Source: Solirubrum sp044628455 (GTDB lineage: Bacteria > Bacteroidota > Bacteroidia > Cytophagales > Hymenobacteraceae). Taken from it: 64,000 nucleotides of DNA. The stretch covers positions 682,001-746,000 of the forward strand of contig NZ_JBIYZW010000003.1 of NCBI RefSeq assembly GCF_044628455.1. The letters are read 5' to 3'. Below, in pieces: positions 25,923 through 35,180 of the stretch. The notes under the pieces were generated by a model. The model was not told the origin of the DNA. It did no database searches and saw nothing but the letters and a program-made list of their open reading frames with translations. Position 1 is the first letter of the stretch. Every line of letters begins with the position of its first letter. Made by a program: the position numbers and the translations under genes.

Positions 25923-27176
25923 CTACTTGGCCAGCACCAGCTCCTGCATGGTGCCGAAGTTGTTGTAGCCCGAGGTAATGACCTTGTCGCCGGGGCGCAG
26001 GCCGCTGAGCACTTCGTAGTAGTCGGGGTTCTGGCGGCCCAGGCGCACGTCGGTGCGGTAGGCTGCCTTGCCGTCGGGCGTGAGCTTGAACACCCAGTTG
26101 CCGCCGGTTTGCTGGAAGAAGCCGCCCTTGGCCAGCAGCACGGCCTGGGTTTCGTCGCCCAGCGTGAGGCGCAGCTGCAGGGTCTGGCCGCGGCGGATGG
26201 CCTTGGGCACCTCGCCCACGAAGCTCATATCCACCTGAAACTGGCCGCCGCTCACCTGGGTGTACACCTTGCGAATCTGCAGCGGGTAGGTTTTGCCGCT
26301 CACGGTGCACTCGCCCTGCAACCCGGGAAAGATGCGCGAGATGTAGTGCTCGTCGATGTCGGCGCGCACCTTGAAGCCGCTCACCGCGTCGAGCTGGCCC
26401 AGGCGCTGGCCCTTGTTGATGCTCTGGCCGATTTCGGCGTCGAGCGAGGTGAGCTGCCCGTCGATGGGGGCGCGCACCACCAGGTCGCCCACCTTGCGGC
26501 GCATCAGCGTCAGCGCGTTCTGCATGCGGGCGTAGGAGCGGCCGGCCTGGCCCTGCTCGAGGCGGGTGGCCGAGGAGTCCTGGCGCAGGATGTCGCGGCT
26601 CAGGCGGCGGCGGCGGGTCTGGTAGCGGTAGGCGGCCTCGGCCTGCTTGAACTCCTGCAGGGCAATGACCTTCTGCTCGTAGAGGTTTTTCTGCAGCTGG
26701 TACACGCGCTCGGCTTCCTGGTAGGCGTTGTCGGCGTCGGCCAGCTGGTTGAGGCGGGAGTTGGTGTTCTGCTGGGCGGCGTTGCGCGAAATCTGCATCT
26801 GGGTGAGCAGGTTGAGCACGGCCGTTTCCTGGTTTACCAAACTCAGCTCCAGGTCGGCGTTGGAGAGGCGCAGCACGGGCTGGCCCTTCCGCATCAGGGC
26901 GCCGTCTTCCACGTACTTTTCCTCGACCCGGCCGCCCTCCAGCGCGTCGAGGTAGATGGTGGTTTCGGGCAGCACCACCCCGCTCACCGGAATAAACTCC
27001 TGGAAGGAGCCCCGGCGCACCTCGCTCACGGCCAGGCGGGCGGGGTCGACGTTGAGCTGGCTGGGGCCGGTGCCGAGGTAGTAGCTGCCCGCGGCCAGCA
27101 GCGCGGCCAGCGGCAGGCCGCCCATCAGCAGCACTTTGCGGGGCGTCCACTTGCGGGGGGTAATGGCTCGGTCCAA
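25923..27176 (-). CDS. HlyD-family periplasmic adaptor of the ABC exporter
   Basis: This 417-aa membrane-fusion protein has one N-terminal helix (KVLLMGGLPLAALLAAGSYY), a biotinyl-lipoyl half-motif (DGALMRKGQPVLRLSNADLE), a long coiled coil (about 110-225), and a beta-barrel with VRAPIDGQLTSLDAEIGQSI. It would link the inner-membrane ABC parts to an outer-membrane channel. I place the start at the TTG (27176) that gives LDRAITPRKW. The longer ATG form (27275) would read through a hairpin (27198-27219) and an Arg-rich stretch unlike the family. Adaptor, ATPase and permease form one transport set divergent from a regulator pair. Confidence 0.85.
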   Translation of the reverse strand: MDRAITPRKWTPRKVLLMGGLPLAALLAAGSYYLGTGPSQLNVDPARLAVSEVRRGSFQEFIPVSGVVLPETTIYLDALEGGRVEEKYVEDGALMRKGQPVLRLSNADLELSLVNQETAVLNLLTQMQISRNAAQQNTNSRLNQLADADNAYQEAERVYQLQKNLYEQKVIALQEFKQAEAAYRYQTRRRRLSRDILRQDSSATRLEQGQAGRSYARMQNALTLMRRKVGDLVVRAPIDGQLTSLDAEIGQSINKGQRLGQLDAVSGFKVRADIDEHYISRIFPGLQGECTVSGKTYPLQIRKVYTQVSGGQFQVDMSFVGEVPKAIRRGQTLQLRLTLGDETQAVLLAKGGFFQQTGGNWVFKLTPDGKAAYRTDVRLGRQNPDYYEVLSGLRPGDKVITSGYNNFGTMQELVLAK

Positions 27177-27548
27177 GGCGGTAGGTTTTTTTGCGGACCG
27201 CCGAAAAAATCTTCGGCGGCATTCTCCGTCTTCGGTGCCATTGCCGTGCCGAAGCCACAAGTAGATAATTTTCAATGCCTTACTGCTTAGCTGATTCCGC
27301 CCGGTGTTCGGTTTCGATACAGCCGCTGTGCGGTAGTGATACAGTCGATGCGCAGGCAGCGCCGGGCAGGCGGCGAGCGGGCCGTTTCGCGGCGGCGGCG
27401 GAGCTTGTTTTTGCCCCGGAAAATTGCCGTGCTTTGCTGCGGTACCCGTCCTGAGGCTGGCTTAACGGCTGGCCGGCAGGGTCGCTGCCGGACCCGTTGC
27501 CGGTTGATAATCAGCGGCCAGTATTCCACCCGGTACGCTATTTCCGCC
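27177..27548. other. 372-bp divergent regulatory gap with hairpin and 22-bp repeats
   Basis: The gap between the exporter and its likely regulators contains an 8-bp-stem hairpin (CCGCCGAA/TTCGGCGG, 27198-27219), a one-mismatch -7 box on the minus strand (TACTTGTG, 27256-27263) and a 22-bp repeat block at 27293-27359. I see no gene in it. Confidence 0.6.
27293..27359. repeat. Three-unit 22/23-bp direct repeat between divergent genes
   Basis: GATACAG occurs at 27316 and 27338, exactly 22 bp apart, and a related GATTCCG lies at 27293. The second half of each unit is related to TGTGCGGTAGT. A weaker fourth unit may start near 27271. The position suggests operator sites for the neighbouring response regulator. 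Confidence 0.6.
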
Positions 27549-28910
27549 ATGAACCTTCGCTCCGCTGCCGTGCTGGTGCTCGACGACGACCCCGACATCC
27601 TGACGGCGGTGCGCCTGCTGCTCAAAACCCAGGTGCGCGAGGTGGTGGTGGAGCGGCGGCCCGAGGCCCTGCCCAGCCTGCTGGCGGCCCGCGCGTTCGA
27701 CGTGATTCTGCTGGACATGAACTACCACAGCGCCGTGAACACCGGCAACGAGGGCTTCTTCTGGCTGCGGCGCATCAAGGAGCTGGGTTCCCGGGCCGCC
27801 GTTATCATGATTACCGCCTATGCCGACATCGAGCTGGCCGTGCGCGCCCTCAAGGAAGGCGCGGCCGACTTCGTGGTGAAGCCCTGGCACAACGACAAGC
27901 TGCTGGCCACCCTGCAGGAGGCCCTGCGCCCCGTGGGCGCGGAAGCGGCCAGGCCCGGCGCCGCCACGCCCGCCCGGGCCGCCGGAATGCCCGATTTGCT
28001 GGGCTCGTCGGCGGCCATGCAGCAGATTTTCCGCACCATCGCCAAAGTAGCCCCCACCGATGCCAACGTGCTGGTGCTGGGCGAAAACGGCACCGGCAAG
28101 GAGCTGGTGGCCCAGGCCGTGCACCGGGCCTCGCAGCGCGCCGCCGGCCCCTTCGTGAAAGTCGACGCCGGCGCCCTGACCGAGACCTTGTTCGAGAGCG
28201 AGCTGTTCGGCCACCGCAAGGGCGCCTTCACCGACGCGCGCGAAGACCGCGCCGGCCGCTTCGAGGCGGCCCACGGCGGTACCCTGTTCCTCGACGAAAT
28301 CGGCAACCTGGGCCTGGCCCAGCAGGCCAAGCTGCTCACGGCCCTGCAAAGCCGCCAAGTCACGCGCCTGGGCTCCAACCAGCCCATTCCGGTCGACATC
28401 CGGCTGATCTGCGCCACCAACGTGCCGCTGAGCGAGCTGGCCGACGAGCGGCGCTTCCGCAAGGACCTGCTCTACCGCATCAACACCGTGGAGCTGCTGG
28501 TGCCGCCGCTGCGCCAGCGCCCGGCCGACGTTGCGCTGCTGGCCCGGCACTACGCGGCGCAGTACGCGGCCAAGTACCGCCGGCCCGAGCCCACGCTGAG
28601 CGCGGCCGCGCTGCGCAAGCTCGAGCAGTACGCCTTTCCCGGCAACGTGCGCGAGCTGCAGTACCTCATCGAGCGGGCCGTTATCATGGCCGAAACCCCC
28701 GAGCTGCGGGCCGAGGACCTGCTGTTCTCGCAGCTCGAGCCCGCCGCGGCCGCCCCCGAAGCTGCCGACAACCTGACCTTGAGCGCGGTGGAGCGCAACG
28801 CCATTCTGCGCGTCATCGAAAAGCACGGCGGCAACATCACCCGGGCCGCCCAGGAGCTTGGTCTCACGCGCACGGCCCTGTACCGCCGCCTCAACAAGCA
28901 TGCGCTCTAA
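27549..28910 (+). CDS. NtrC-family sigma-54-dependent response regulator
   Basis: This 453-aa protein has a receiver domain (1-125; VLVLDDDPDI, phosphoacceptor in VILLDMNYHSAVNTGNEG, and conserved Lys in FVVKPW), a AAA+ domain (about 145-380; Walker A GENGTGKE, LFLDEIGNLGLAQQ) and a Fis-type helix-turn-helix (GGNITRAAQELGLTRTALYR). The sigma-54 contact loop reads GAFTDA (residues 225-230) instead of GAFTGA. The receiver has a longer loop after the phosphoacceptor than usual. Its stop overlaps the kinase gene by 11 nt. It probably controls the divergent ABC exporter. Confidence 0.92.
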   Translation: MNLRSAAVLVLDDDPDILTAVRLLLKTQVREVVVERRPEALPSLLAARAFDVILLDMNYHSAVNTGNEGFFWLRRIKELGSRAAVIMITAYADIELAVRALKEGAADFVVKPWHNDKLLATLQEALRPVGAEAARPGAATPARAAGMPDLLGSSAAMQQIFRTIAKVAPTDANVLVLGENGTGKELVAQAVHRASQRAAGPFVKVDAGALTETLFESELFGHRKGAFTDAREDRAGRFEAAHGGTLFLDEIGNLGLAQQAKLLTALQSRQVTRLGSNQPIPVDIRLICATNVPLSELADERRFRKDLLYRINTVELLVPPLRQRPADVALLARHYAAQYAAKYRRPEPTLSAAALRKLEQYAFPGNVRELQYLIERAVIMAETPELRAEDLLFSQLEPAAAAPEAADNLTLSAVERNAILRVIEKHGGNITRAAQELGLTRTALYRRLNKHAL

Positions 28911-30231
28911 CTACGCCCGGCGGGTGCTGGCGGCGGTGCTGGGGCTGGCCGCCGCCCTGGGCGCGGCGGCCTGGCTGGCGGCCCGCGGCCACGGCGCCTG
29001 GTCGCTGCTGCCGCTGCCCGTGGCGCTGGCTGCCGGGCGCTACCTCTACCAAGCCCACGTGGCGGCGCAGCAGGAGCTGGCGCAGTTTGCCGCCGCCATC
29101 CGCTACCGCGACTTTTCGCGCCAGTACCGCCAGCCGCCGCGCCCCGAGCTGCGGGAGCTGTTCGGCCACTTCCAGGAAATCAGCGCGGCCTTCCGCGACA
29201 TCAGCCGGGAAAAGGAAACCCAGTACCAGCACCTGCAAAACATCCTGGAGCTGGTCAACACCGGCATTCTGTCCTACGAGCCGGCCACCGGCGCGGTGTG
29301 GTGGCTGAACGGCGCCCTGAAGGAGCTGCTGCGCCTGCCGCACCTGAAAAACATTGGCGGGCTGGCCCGGCGCTACCCCGCATTGGCCGCGCAGCTGGCC
29401 GAGCTGCGCCCCGGCCCGCCGCTGGTGGCCTCGGTGGCGGTGGGCCCCGACGTGCTGCGCCTGCTGCTGGCCGCCACCGTGTTTCAAACCGAGGGGCGCC
29501 GCTACAAGCTGGTGGCCGTGCAGAGCGTAGGGGAGGCCCTCGACGAAACCGAGGCCGACGCCTGGCAGAAGCTGCTGCGCGTGCTCACCCACGAAATCAT
29601 GAACTCGGTGGCCCCCATCGCCTCGCTGGCCGAAACCCTGCAGCAGCGCCTGCACGCCGCCCCCGCGCTGCCCGATGCCGACCTGCGCGAAGACCTGGAG
29701 CTGGGCATCGAAACCATCAAGCGCCGCAGCGACGGGCTGCTGCAGTTTGCCACCACCTACCGCAGCCTGAGCAAGATTGCCGCCCCCAACCTGCAGACCC
29801 TGCCGGTGTACGAGCTGTTTGAGGCCGTGCACCAGCTGCTACTCCCCCGCCTGCGCGAAAAAGCCGTGGCCCTCGAGCAGGTGCTGCCCGACCCCACCCT
29901 GACCCTGCGCGCCGACCGCGTACTGCTCGAGCAGGTGCTCATCAACCTGGTGCTTAACGCCGTGGACGCCGTGGCCGGGCAGCCCGCACCGGTCATCACC
30001 CTCACGGCCGCGGCGGGCAGCCCGGGGCGCATCAGCCTGAGCGTGGCCGACAACGGGGCGGGCATGGAGGCGGAAGTGATTGAGCAGGTGTTCGTGCCGT
30101 TTTTTACCACCAAGAAGAACGGCAGCGGTATTGGCCTGAGCTTGTGCAAGCAGATTATGCTTTTGCACAAGGGCAGCATTCAGCTGCGCTCGGCTCCGGC
30201 AGTGGGCACCGTGGTGACGCTGCACTTCTAG
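28900..30231 (+). CDS. Membrane sensor histidine kinase, partner of the NtrC regulator
   Basis: This 443-aa kinase has two N-terminal hydrophobic segments (residues about 10-50), a short linker and PAS-like region, and a HATPase core. VLTHEIMNSVAPIASLAETL is the H-box, LINLVLNAVDAVAGQ the N-box, VADNGAGM the G1 box and FFTTKKNGSGIGLSLCKQI the F/G2 region. It has almost no periplasmic sensor, so the signal may be membrane state or a partner such as the transporter. The ATG lies within the end of the regulator gene, which indicates coupling. Confidence 0.9.
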   Translation: MRSNYARRVLAAVLGLAAALGAAAWLAARGHGAWSLLPLPVALAAGRYLYQAHVAAQQELAQFAAAIRYRDFSRQYRQPPRPELRELFGHFQEISAAFRDISREKETQYQHLQNILELVNTGILSYEPATGAVWWLNGALKELLRLPHLKNIGGLARRYPALAAQLAELRPGPPLVASVAVGPDVLRLLLAATVFQTEGRRYKLVAVQSVGEALDETEADAWQKLLRVLTHEIMNSVAPIASLAETLQQRLHAAPALPDADLREDLELGIETIKRRSDGLLQFATTYRSLSKIAAPNLQTLPVYELFEAVHQLLLPRLREKAVALEQVLPDPTLTLRADRVLLEQVLINLVLNAVDAVAGQPAPVITLTAAAGSPGRISLSVADNGAGMEAEVIEQVFVPFFTTKKNGSGIGLSLCKQIMLLHKGSIQLRSAPAVGTVVTLHF

Positions 30232-30348
30232 CGGCAAATCCGGCGGCGCGGGATGGGGCCGTAAGGCAATCGGGCCGAGCGCGGCACTTTCCGGGCGCAG
30301 GTTTGTTGCTGAGGGCCGGTGGCCGCCGACCACGGCGGGCCGGGTGCT

Positions 30349-30356
30349 TACCTTTG
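30349..30356 (+). promoter_or_regulatory. Candidate -7 box upstream of the transglutaminase gene
   Basis: TACCTTTG is an exact TAnnTTTG match, 51 bp before the chosen TTG start. Confidence 0.45.
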
Positions 30357-30407
30357 CCCACTGCTTCGTGGCCCCGTGGCTGCGGGCTTTACTTTGCCTT
30401 TTCTTCC

Positions 30408-31463
30408 TTGCTGATTTCCCGTTTGCGGCGGGCGGGCCGTCTGCGGCCGGCTGCCTTGTTCCTCCTGATACTGTTGCCCATGCTGGCTGCCACGCCGTCA
30501 CCGGTCGATTCGCGGGGGCCGCGGGTGCGCCGCTTTGCCTTCGAGTACCAGACCACCGTGCCCGCGCTGCCGGCCACCGCCCGCGAGCTGGACGTGTGGC
30601 TGCCCGTGCCCCACGCAGACCCCTCGCAGGACATTGCCGGCCTCGAAATCGACTCGCCGCACCCCTACGAGCTGCTGGCCGCGCCCCACGGCAACCGCGT
30701 GCTGCACCTGAAGGTGCGCGCCCCGCAGCCCCGGGCCTTTACCGTAACCATGCGCTTTGCAGTAGCCCGCCGCGAGCACCTGAACCCGGCCGCGCAGCCC
30801 GGCCAGACGGCTAAGCCGCCAGCCCAACCCGAGGCGGCGGCCGACCCCGACATGGCCCGCTGGCTGGCTGCCGACGGCCTGGTGCCCCTCGACGACAGCA
30901 TCCGGCACTGGGCCGGGCAGGTGGCCGCCCAGGCTGGTGCCCGCACCCCCCTCGAGCGGGCCCGCGCCATCTACAACCACGTGGTGGCCACCGTGCAGTA
31001 CGACAAGAGCGGGCAGGGCTGGGGCCGCGGCGACATCTACTACGCCTGCGACGAGCGCCGCGGCAACTGCACCGACTTCCACGCCCTGTTCATCGGCTAT
31101 TGCCGGGCGCTGGGCATTCCGGCGCGCTTCAGCATCGGCTTTCCGCTGCCGCCCGAGCGCGGGCAGGGCGAGGTGAAGGGCTACCACTGCTGGGCCGAGT
31201 TCTACACCCCCGCCACCGGCTGGGTGCCCATCGACGCCTCGGAGGCCGCCAAGAACCCCGACCGCCGCGAGTACTTCTTCGGCGCCCACGACGAAAACCG
31301 GGTGGAGTTCACCCGCGGCCGTGACCTGCTGCTGGCTCCGCGCCAGCAGGGCGCCGCGCTCAATTACTTCATTTATCCCTACGCCGAGCTCGACGGCCAG
31401 CCCTTCGAGGGCCTGCGCAACCAGTTCCGCTACCGCGACGACGCACCGGCCCGCCGCGACTAG
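30408..31463 (+). CDS. Exported transglutaminase-like cysteine protease-fold protein
   Basis: This protein of about 351 aa has a transglutaminase-like core: RRGNCTDFHALFIGYCRALG holds the catalytic Cys, GYHCWAEFY the His and GWVPIDASEA the Asp. An N-terminal beta domain (about 40-150) precedes it. The segment LRPAALFLLILLPMLAA is an in-frame signal peptide, so I place the start at a TTG (30408; TTG at 30423 is also possible). The ATG at 30480 would remove the signal. Secreted relatives hydrolyse or cross-link peptides; the target is unknown. It sits alone after the kinase gene, with its own -7 box. Confidence 0.82.
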   Translation: MLISRLRRAGRLRPAALFLLILLPMLAATPSPVDSRGPRVRRFAFEYQTTVPALPATARELDVWLPVPHADPSQDIAGLEIDSPHPYELLAAPHGNRVLHLKVRAPQPRAFTVTMRFAVARREHLNPAAQPGQTAKPPAQPEAAADPDMARWLAADGLVPLDDSIRHWAGQVAAQAGARTPLERARAIYNHVVATVQYDKSGQGWGRGDIYYACDERRGNCTDFHALFIGYCRALGIPARFSIGFPLPPERGQGEVKGYHCWAEFYTPATGWVPIDASEAAKNPDRREYFFGAHDENRVEFTRGRDLLLAPRQQGAALNYFIYPYAELDGQPFEGLRNQFRYRDDAPARRD

Positions 31464-31730
31464 CGCAACTCCCGAGGGGCCGGGCGTGTAGGCGCGCCCG
31501 GGCAGCCTGCTGCACCGCCGACCCGCCCTCCTGGGAAGGGCCCGGGTCCGCCCGCTTTCCTAATAAGGAGCTTAAACAAAGTGTAGGTAGCTTTTATAAC
31601 TACCTGGCAGGCGGGATAAATGCTTTGGGTGCGGGCCGCTGGGTATACCCGCGTCTTCCGGGGCGTATGGGCCGGCTGTCTGAGTATCACCCGCGGACCC
31701 GTGGCCCAAAAGGGGGCGGCGCCGGGGCAG

Positions 31731-33089
31731 TCAGCGGGCCTGGCGCGGGAGCCGAACGCGGCTGCCGTCTTTCCGCAGCTGCGTCAGGGCCGTTACGGTG
31801 CCGCTGGCGTCCGCCTCAAACTCCAGACGCAGCTCTTCATCGGCCACGAAGGTGTGGGCATTCAAGGGCACCAGCTCTACGGGGTAGCCGCGGTCGAGCC
31901 GGAACAGGCGGCCGTGCTCGGCAACGATCTGCTCGGCTCCGAACCGCCCCGCGTAGCGCGCGGCCGCGGCCGGGTCGAGCGGGGCGGGGCGGTGCTGCGC
32001 CCGGGCCGTTTCCAGGTCCCAGGCCAGCTGTTGCCGGGCTTCGGCTGAGGGAGCTTGCTCCAGCAGGCACCGCAGGGCTTCGAGGTGGGCGGTTTCCAGC
32101 GCCTGCGCGGCTGGTACGGGAAGATCGGGCGGCACGCCCACGCCTTCCCAGTTGGCTTTGGTTACCGCGTTTTCGACGTGGGCAAAGGGAATGCGCAGCA
32201 TCAGCCGCTCGTTGACCGGCTCACCGCCCACCGGGTTGGCCCCGCCGCGGGTGGTTTCGCCCACCGTAACGCCGCGCTTGAGGGCTTTCAGCTCGTAGGC
32301 TACCGCCTCGGCCGCCGAAAACGTGCGGGAGCTGGTGAGCACGTACACGGCCGCCTGCTGCAGCTTGCGCGGCAGCTGCAGCAGCGTATCGGCGCGCAGC
32401 TGGCCGCTGGCCGAGTCGAGCTTCACGCGCCGCAGCCGGGCCTGCACGGGCTGGCTGTACTCGCGCTCCACGTAGCCGCGGCTCACGATGTTGTTCAGGT
32501 GCACCGGCGCGGGGAAAAAGTAGCCCAGCAGCAAGTCTTTGAGCAGGCTGCCGCCGCCGTGCCGGCGAAAATCCAGAATAACCGCGTCGCAGCCGCTTAG
32601 GTACGTCATGGCCCCAATTACCTGGTGCGCGGCCACGCTTTCGTCGGGAAACGCGCGCACCTCCAGGTAGCCCACGTTGCCGGGCAGCACCTCGACGCGG
32701 TAGAACCCCTTGACGTTGATGCCCGTGGACGGCGAAGCGGCCGCCGCGGGGCGGGGCGAGCGTACCCGCCAGCCCACGTGCTGATCGGGGCACACCGTGC
32801 GCATGTCGGCCGTGAGTCGGGTGGCCAGCTCGTGGATGTCGGTAATGGCGTCGTAGCGGCCCTTGCGCAGGTTGGCCCGCAGCAGCTGGCTGGTTTTGCG
32901 CGCCACGGCGGGGTGAATGTAGGCGCGCTCAAACAGGTCGGCGCCGCGCTGCACCGCGTCGCGCACAAATGCCTGGTCGATGGGGGCTTCATTGCTGCGA
33001 ATGCCCTGGGCCAGGCCGGGAAATGCCGCCCACAAAAGCAGCAGCAGGACAGCGTGCCGGCCGCGGAAAGGAGGAAGAAAGAAACGCAT
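31731..33089 (-). CDS. Secreted S41-family peptidase
   Basis: This 452-aa protein has a signal peptide (FRGRHAVLLLLLWAAFPGLA) and the S41 core. ILDFRRHGGGSLLKDLLLGYF and VYVLTSSRTFSAAEAVAYEL contain the conserved region with the nucleophile Ser, and GVTVGETTRGGANPVGGEPV the following loop. The N-terminal helical part (about 30-110) matches the interphotoreceptor retinoid-binding-like subgroup, and no PDZ domain is obvious. A C-terminal domain of about 100 residues resembles the beta-rich tail seen in DUF3471-like proteins. The ATG at 33089 starts the signal peptide. It is monocistronic and convergent with the transglutaminase gene. Confidence 0.88.
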   Translation of the reverse strand: MRFFLPPFRGRHAVLLLLLWAAFPGLAQGIRSNEAPIDQAFVRDAVQRGADLFERAYIHPAVARKTSQLLRANLRKGRYDAITDIHELATRLTADMRTVCPDQHVGWRVRSPRPAAAASPSTGINVKGFYRVEVLPGNVGYLEVRAFPDESVAAHQVIGAMTYLSGCDAVILDFRRHGGGSLLKDLLLGYFFPAPVHLNNIVSRGYVEREYSQPVQARLRRVKLDSASGQLRADTLLQLPRKLQQAAVYVLTSSRTFSAAEAVAYELKALKRGVTVGETTRGGANPVGGEPVNERLMLRIPFAHVENAVTKANWEGVGVPPDLPVPAAQALETAHLEALRCLLEQAPSAEARQQLAWDLETARAQHRPAPLDPAAAARYAGRFGAEQIVAEHGRLFRLDRGYPVELVPLNAHTFVADEELRLEFEADASGTVTALTQLRKDGSRVRLPRQAR

Positions 33090-33346
33090 GGCTAGCGGGT
33101 GGAATGATGACAACCCAAACCAACCCCAACAACCGGTGCCGGCCAACGCCCGCCCACCAACGGCCCGGATTTGTGGCCCAACGGCCGTGAGCCCGGACAA
33201 ACCGGCGGCAAAGCGGCCGGGCGCCGCTCGTCCTCGTTTCGGGGCCGTTCGTCCCCGGGCGGCCCGGGAGCTGAGAGGCCGTTGTACTTTCGTTGAGGAG
33301 CCGCGCCGGCACCACCGCCCGCCATTCCCGCCCTAAGTTTCCGCGC

Positions 33347-34399
33347 ATGCCCCGCCCCCGCCCAACCTGGAACCGTGAACCGTGGTGGCACCTGCTGGCC
33401 TGGCTGGTGGGCTACCTGGCGGCCAGCCTCGATTTAATTCGCGGCGGGCAGGTGTACCGGCTGGCGGCCGAAACGCTCTGGCTGCCCAACGCCGCGTGGA
33501 CGCTGGCCAACGCGGCGCTGTTCTACGCCAACACCCTCTGGCTGATGCCGCGGCGCCTGCGCACCGGGGGCTGGTGGGCCTATCTGCCGGGGCTGCTGCT
33601 CGCGCTGCTGGTCGGGTCGCTGCTGGAGGTGTACTCGGTGTACGCTTTCCACGACTGGTACGGCCTGCGGCCGCCGCGCCGGTTCTGGTTTGCCCTGCAC
33701 CAGGAAATGGTGCACAACCTGATCATCGTATTCCTGGCCTTCACCTACCGCTACGTGCAGGAGCTGGTGGAGCGCCGGCGCACCGAGCACGAGCGGGCCC
33801 AGCAGCAGCTCACGGCCGAGCTGCAGTTTCTCAAGGCCCAGGTAAACCCGCATTTTCTGTTCAACACGCTCAACAACATCTTTGCCCAGGCCCGACAGGA
33901 GCAGGCCCCGCTCACGGCCCGCAGCGTGGCCAAGCTGGCCCACATGATGCGCTACCAGCTCTACGAGAGCAACGTGCCGCTGGTGGAGGCCGAGCGGGAG
34001 CTGCAATACATCCGCGACTTCATTGAGCTGCAGCAGATGCGCTTTGCCGCCGACCAGGCCGTGCGCATTTGCGTCGACGAAGCCGGGCCCCTGCACGGGG
34101 TGCAGCTGCCGCCCATGCTGCTGCTGCCCTTCGTGGAAAATGCCTTCAAGCACGGCGTGAGTTTGCGCCAGCCCTCGTTTATCGAGATTCAGCTCGGCAC
34201 CGCGCAGCCCGGGCAACTGCAGTTCCGGGTGCGCAACAGCGTGGCCCCCCGGGCGCACGAGGCGCTGCCCACCGCCGGGGGCATCGGGCTGGAAAACGTA
34301 CGCCGCCGCCTGCAGCTGCTTTACCCCGGCCGGCACGAGCTGCGGGTAGAGGCCGCGCCCGACAGCTTTACCATTGGCCTTACCCTAAACCTGGCATGA
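33347..34399 (+). CDS. LytS-type sensor histidine kinase
   Basis: This 350-aa kinase has four membrane helices (residues about 12-150), then a coiled linker and the His_kinase domain. QVNPHFLFNTLNNIFAQARQ carries the phosphorylated His, and LLLPFVENAFKHGVSLRQ is the ATP-binding N-box typical of the LytS/YehU group, which lacks a classical H-box helix pair. It has no extracellular sensor domain. It overlaps its response regulator by 4 nt (ATGA). The ATG at 33347 was chosen as the first Met next to the helices. Confidence 0.92.
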   Translation: MPRPRPTWNREPWWHLLAWLVGYLAASLDLIRGGQVYRLAAETLWLPNAAWTLANAALFYANTLWLMPRRLRTGGWWAYLPGLLLALLVGSLLEVYSVYAFHDWYGLRPPRRFWFALHQEMVHNLIIVFLAFTYRYVQELVERRRTEHERAQQQLTAELQFLKAQVNPHFLFNTLNNIFAQARQEQAPLTARSVAKLAHMMRYQLYESNVPLVEAERELQYIRDFIELQQMRFAADQAVRICVDEAGPLHGVQLPPMLLLPFVENAFKHGVSLRQPSFIEIQLGTAQPGQLQFRVRNSVAPRAHEALPTAGGIGLENVRRRLQLLYPGRHELRVEAAPDSFTIGLTLNLA

Positions 34400-35115
34400 A
34401 CCCTCCGCTTACGTGCATTGCCATCGACGACGAGCCCCTGGCCCTGGCGGTGCTGCGCGACTACGCCCGCCTTACGCCCGCCCTGCACCTGGCCGGCACC
34501 TTTCAGGATGCCATTCTGGCCCTGACCTACCTGCAAACCCAGCCCGTCGACCTGCTCTTTCTGGACGTGAACATGCCCGACCTCTCCGGTCTGCAGCTGC
34601 TCAAAGCCCTGCGGCACCCGCCGCTGGTGGTGTTTACCACGGCCTACTCCGAGTACGCCGTCAAGAGCTACGACTTCGACGCCGTGGATTACCTGCTCAA
34701 GCCCATTGAGTTCGACCGGTTCCTGCGCGCCGTGCACAAGGCCACCGACGCCGCGGCCCGCCCGGCCGGCGTTGCGGCGCCGCCGGTCGGGCCGGAGCCC
34801 GGGCCGGATTTCGTGCTGCTCAAAAGCGGGCCGCAGCTCGTGCGCCTGCGCCTGGCGGAAATCCTGTACGTGGAGGCCGACCGCAACTACTGCACGTTTG
34901 TGACGCCCACGCGCAAGGTGTCGGTGCTGATGCCCCTGCAGGAAGCCGGTGCGCTGCTGCCCGCCACCCGCTTCGTGCGGGTGCACAAGTCCTTTATCGT
35001 GGCCCTGCCGCAGGTACAGCTCATCGAGCGTCACCAGGTGCAGGTGGGAACGGCCATCGTGCCCGTGGGCAAGGCTTATTGGGAGCAGCTTTTCCGGGCC
35101 GCCCAAGGAAGTTAG
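34396..35115 (+). CDS. LytTR-family response regulator
   Basis: This 239-aa regulator has a receiver domain (CIAIDDEPLALAVLRDYARL, phosphoacceptor in LLFLDVNMPDLSGL, conserved Lys in YLLKPIEFDRFL) and a C-terminal LytTR DNA-binding domain (EILYVEADRNYCTFV, TRFVRVHKSFIVAL). Together with the LytS kinase it forms a translationally coupled two-component system of unknown signal. LytTR proteins bind direct repeats; no obvious site lies in the 257-bp gap upstream of the kinase. Confidence 0.93.
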   Translation: MNPPLTCIAIDDEPLALAVLRDYARLTPALHLAGTFQDAILALTYLQTQPVDLLFLDVNMPDLSGLQLLKALRHPPLVVFTTAYSEYAVKSYDFDAVDYLLKPIEFDRFLRAVHKATDAAARPAGVAAPPVGPEPGPDFVLLKSGPQLVRLRLAEILYVEADRNYCTFVTPTRKVSVLMPLQEAGALLPATRFVRVHKSFIVALPQVQLIERHQVQVGTAIVPVGKAYWEQLFRAAQGS

Positions 35116-35180
35116 CCCGTCTGCGGGTTGCTGGGGCCGGTTTCGCCCGTCTGCGGGTAGAGGGCGAGTGGGCCACTGGC

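Noticed and set aside
27242..27257. Sigma-54 promoter upstream of the HlyD gene
   Set aside because: A GG-N10-GC spacing exists on the minus strand, but the -12 side reads GGCA instead of TTGCA, so the match is too weak.
31464..31730. Possible small RNA or terminator in the gap between transglutaminase and S41 peptidase genes
   Set aside because: Only a 6-bp stem (AGGTAG/CTACCT near 31590) is visible, with no T-run and no promoter match.
35115..35158. Direct repeat GCCCGTCTGCGGGT, two copies 30 bp apart
   Set aside because: Two short copies in a convergent gap after the LytTR gene may be chance or a remnant hairpin; there is no wider array.
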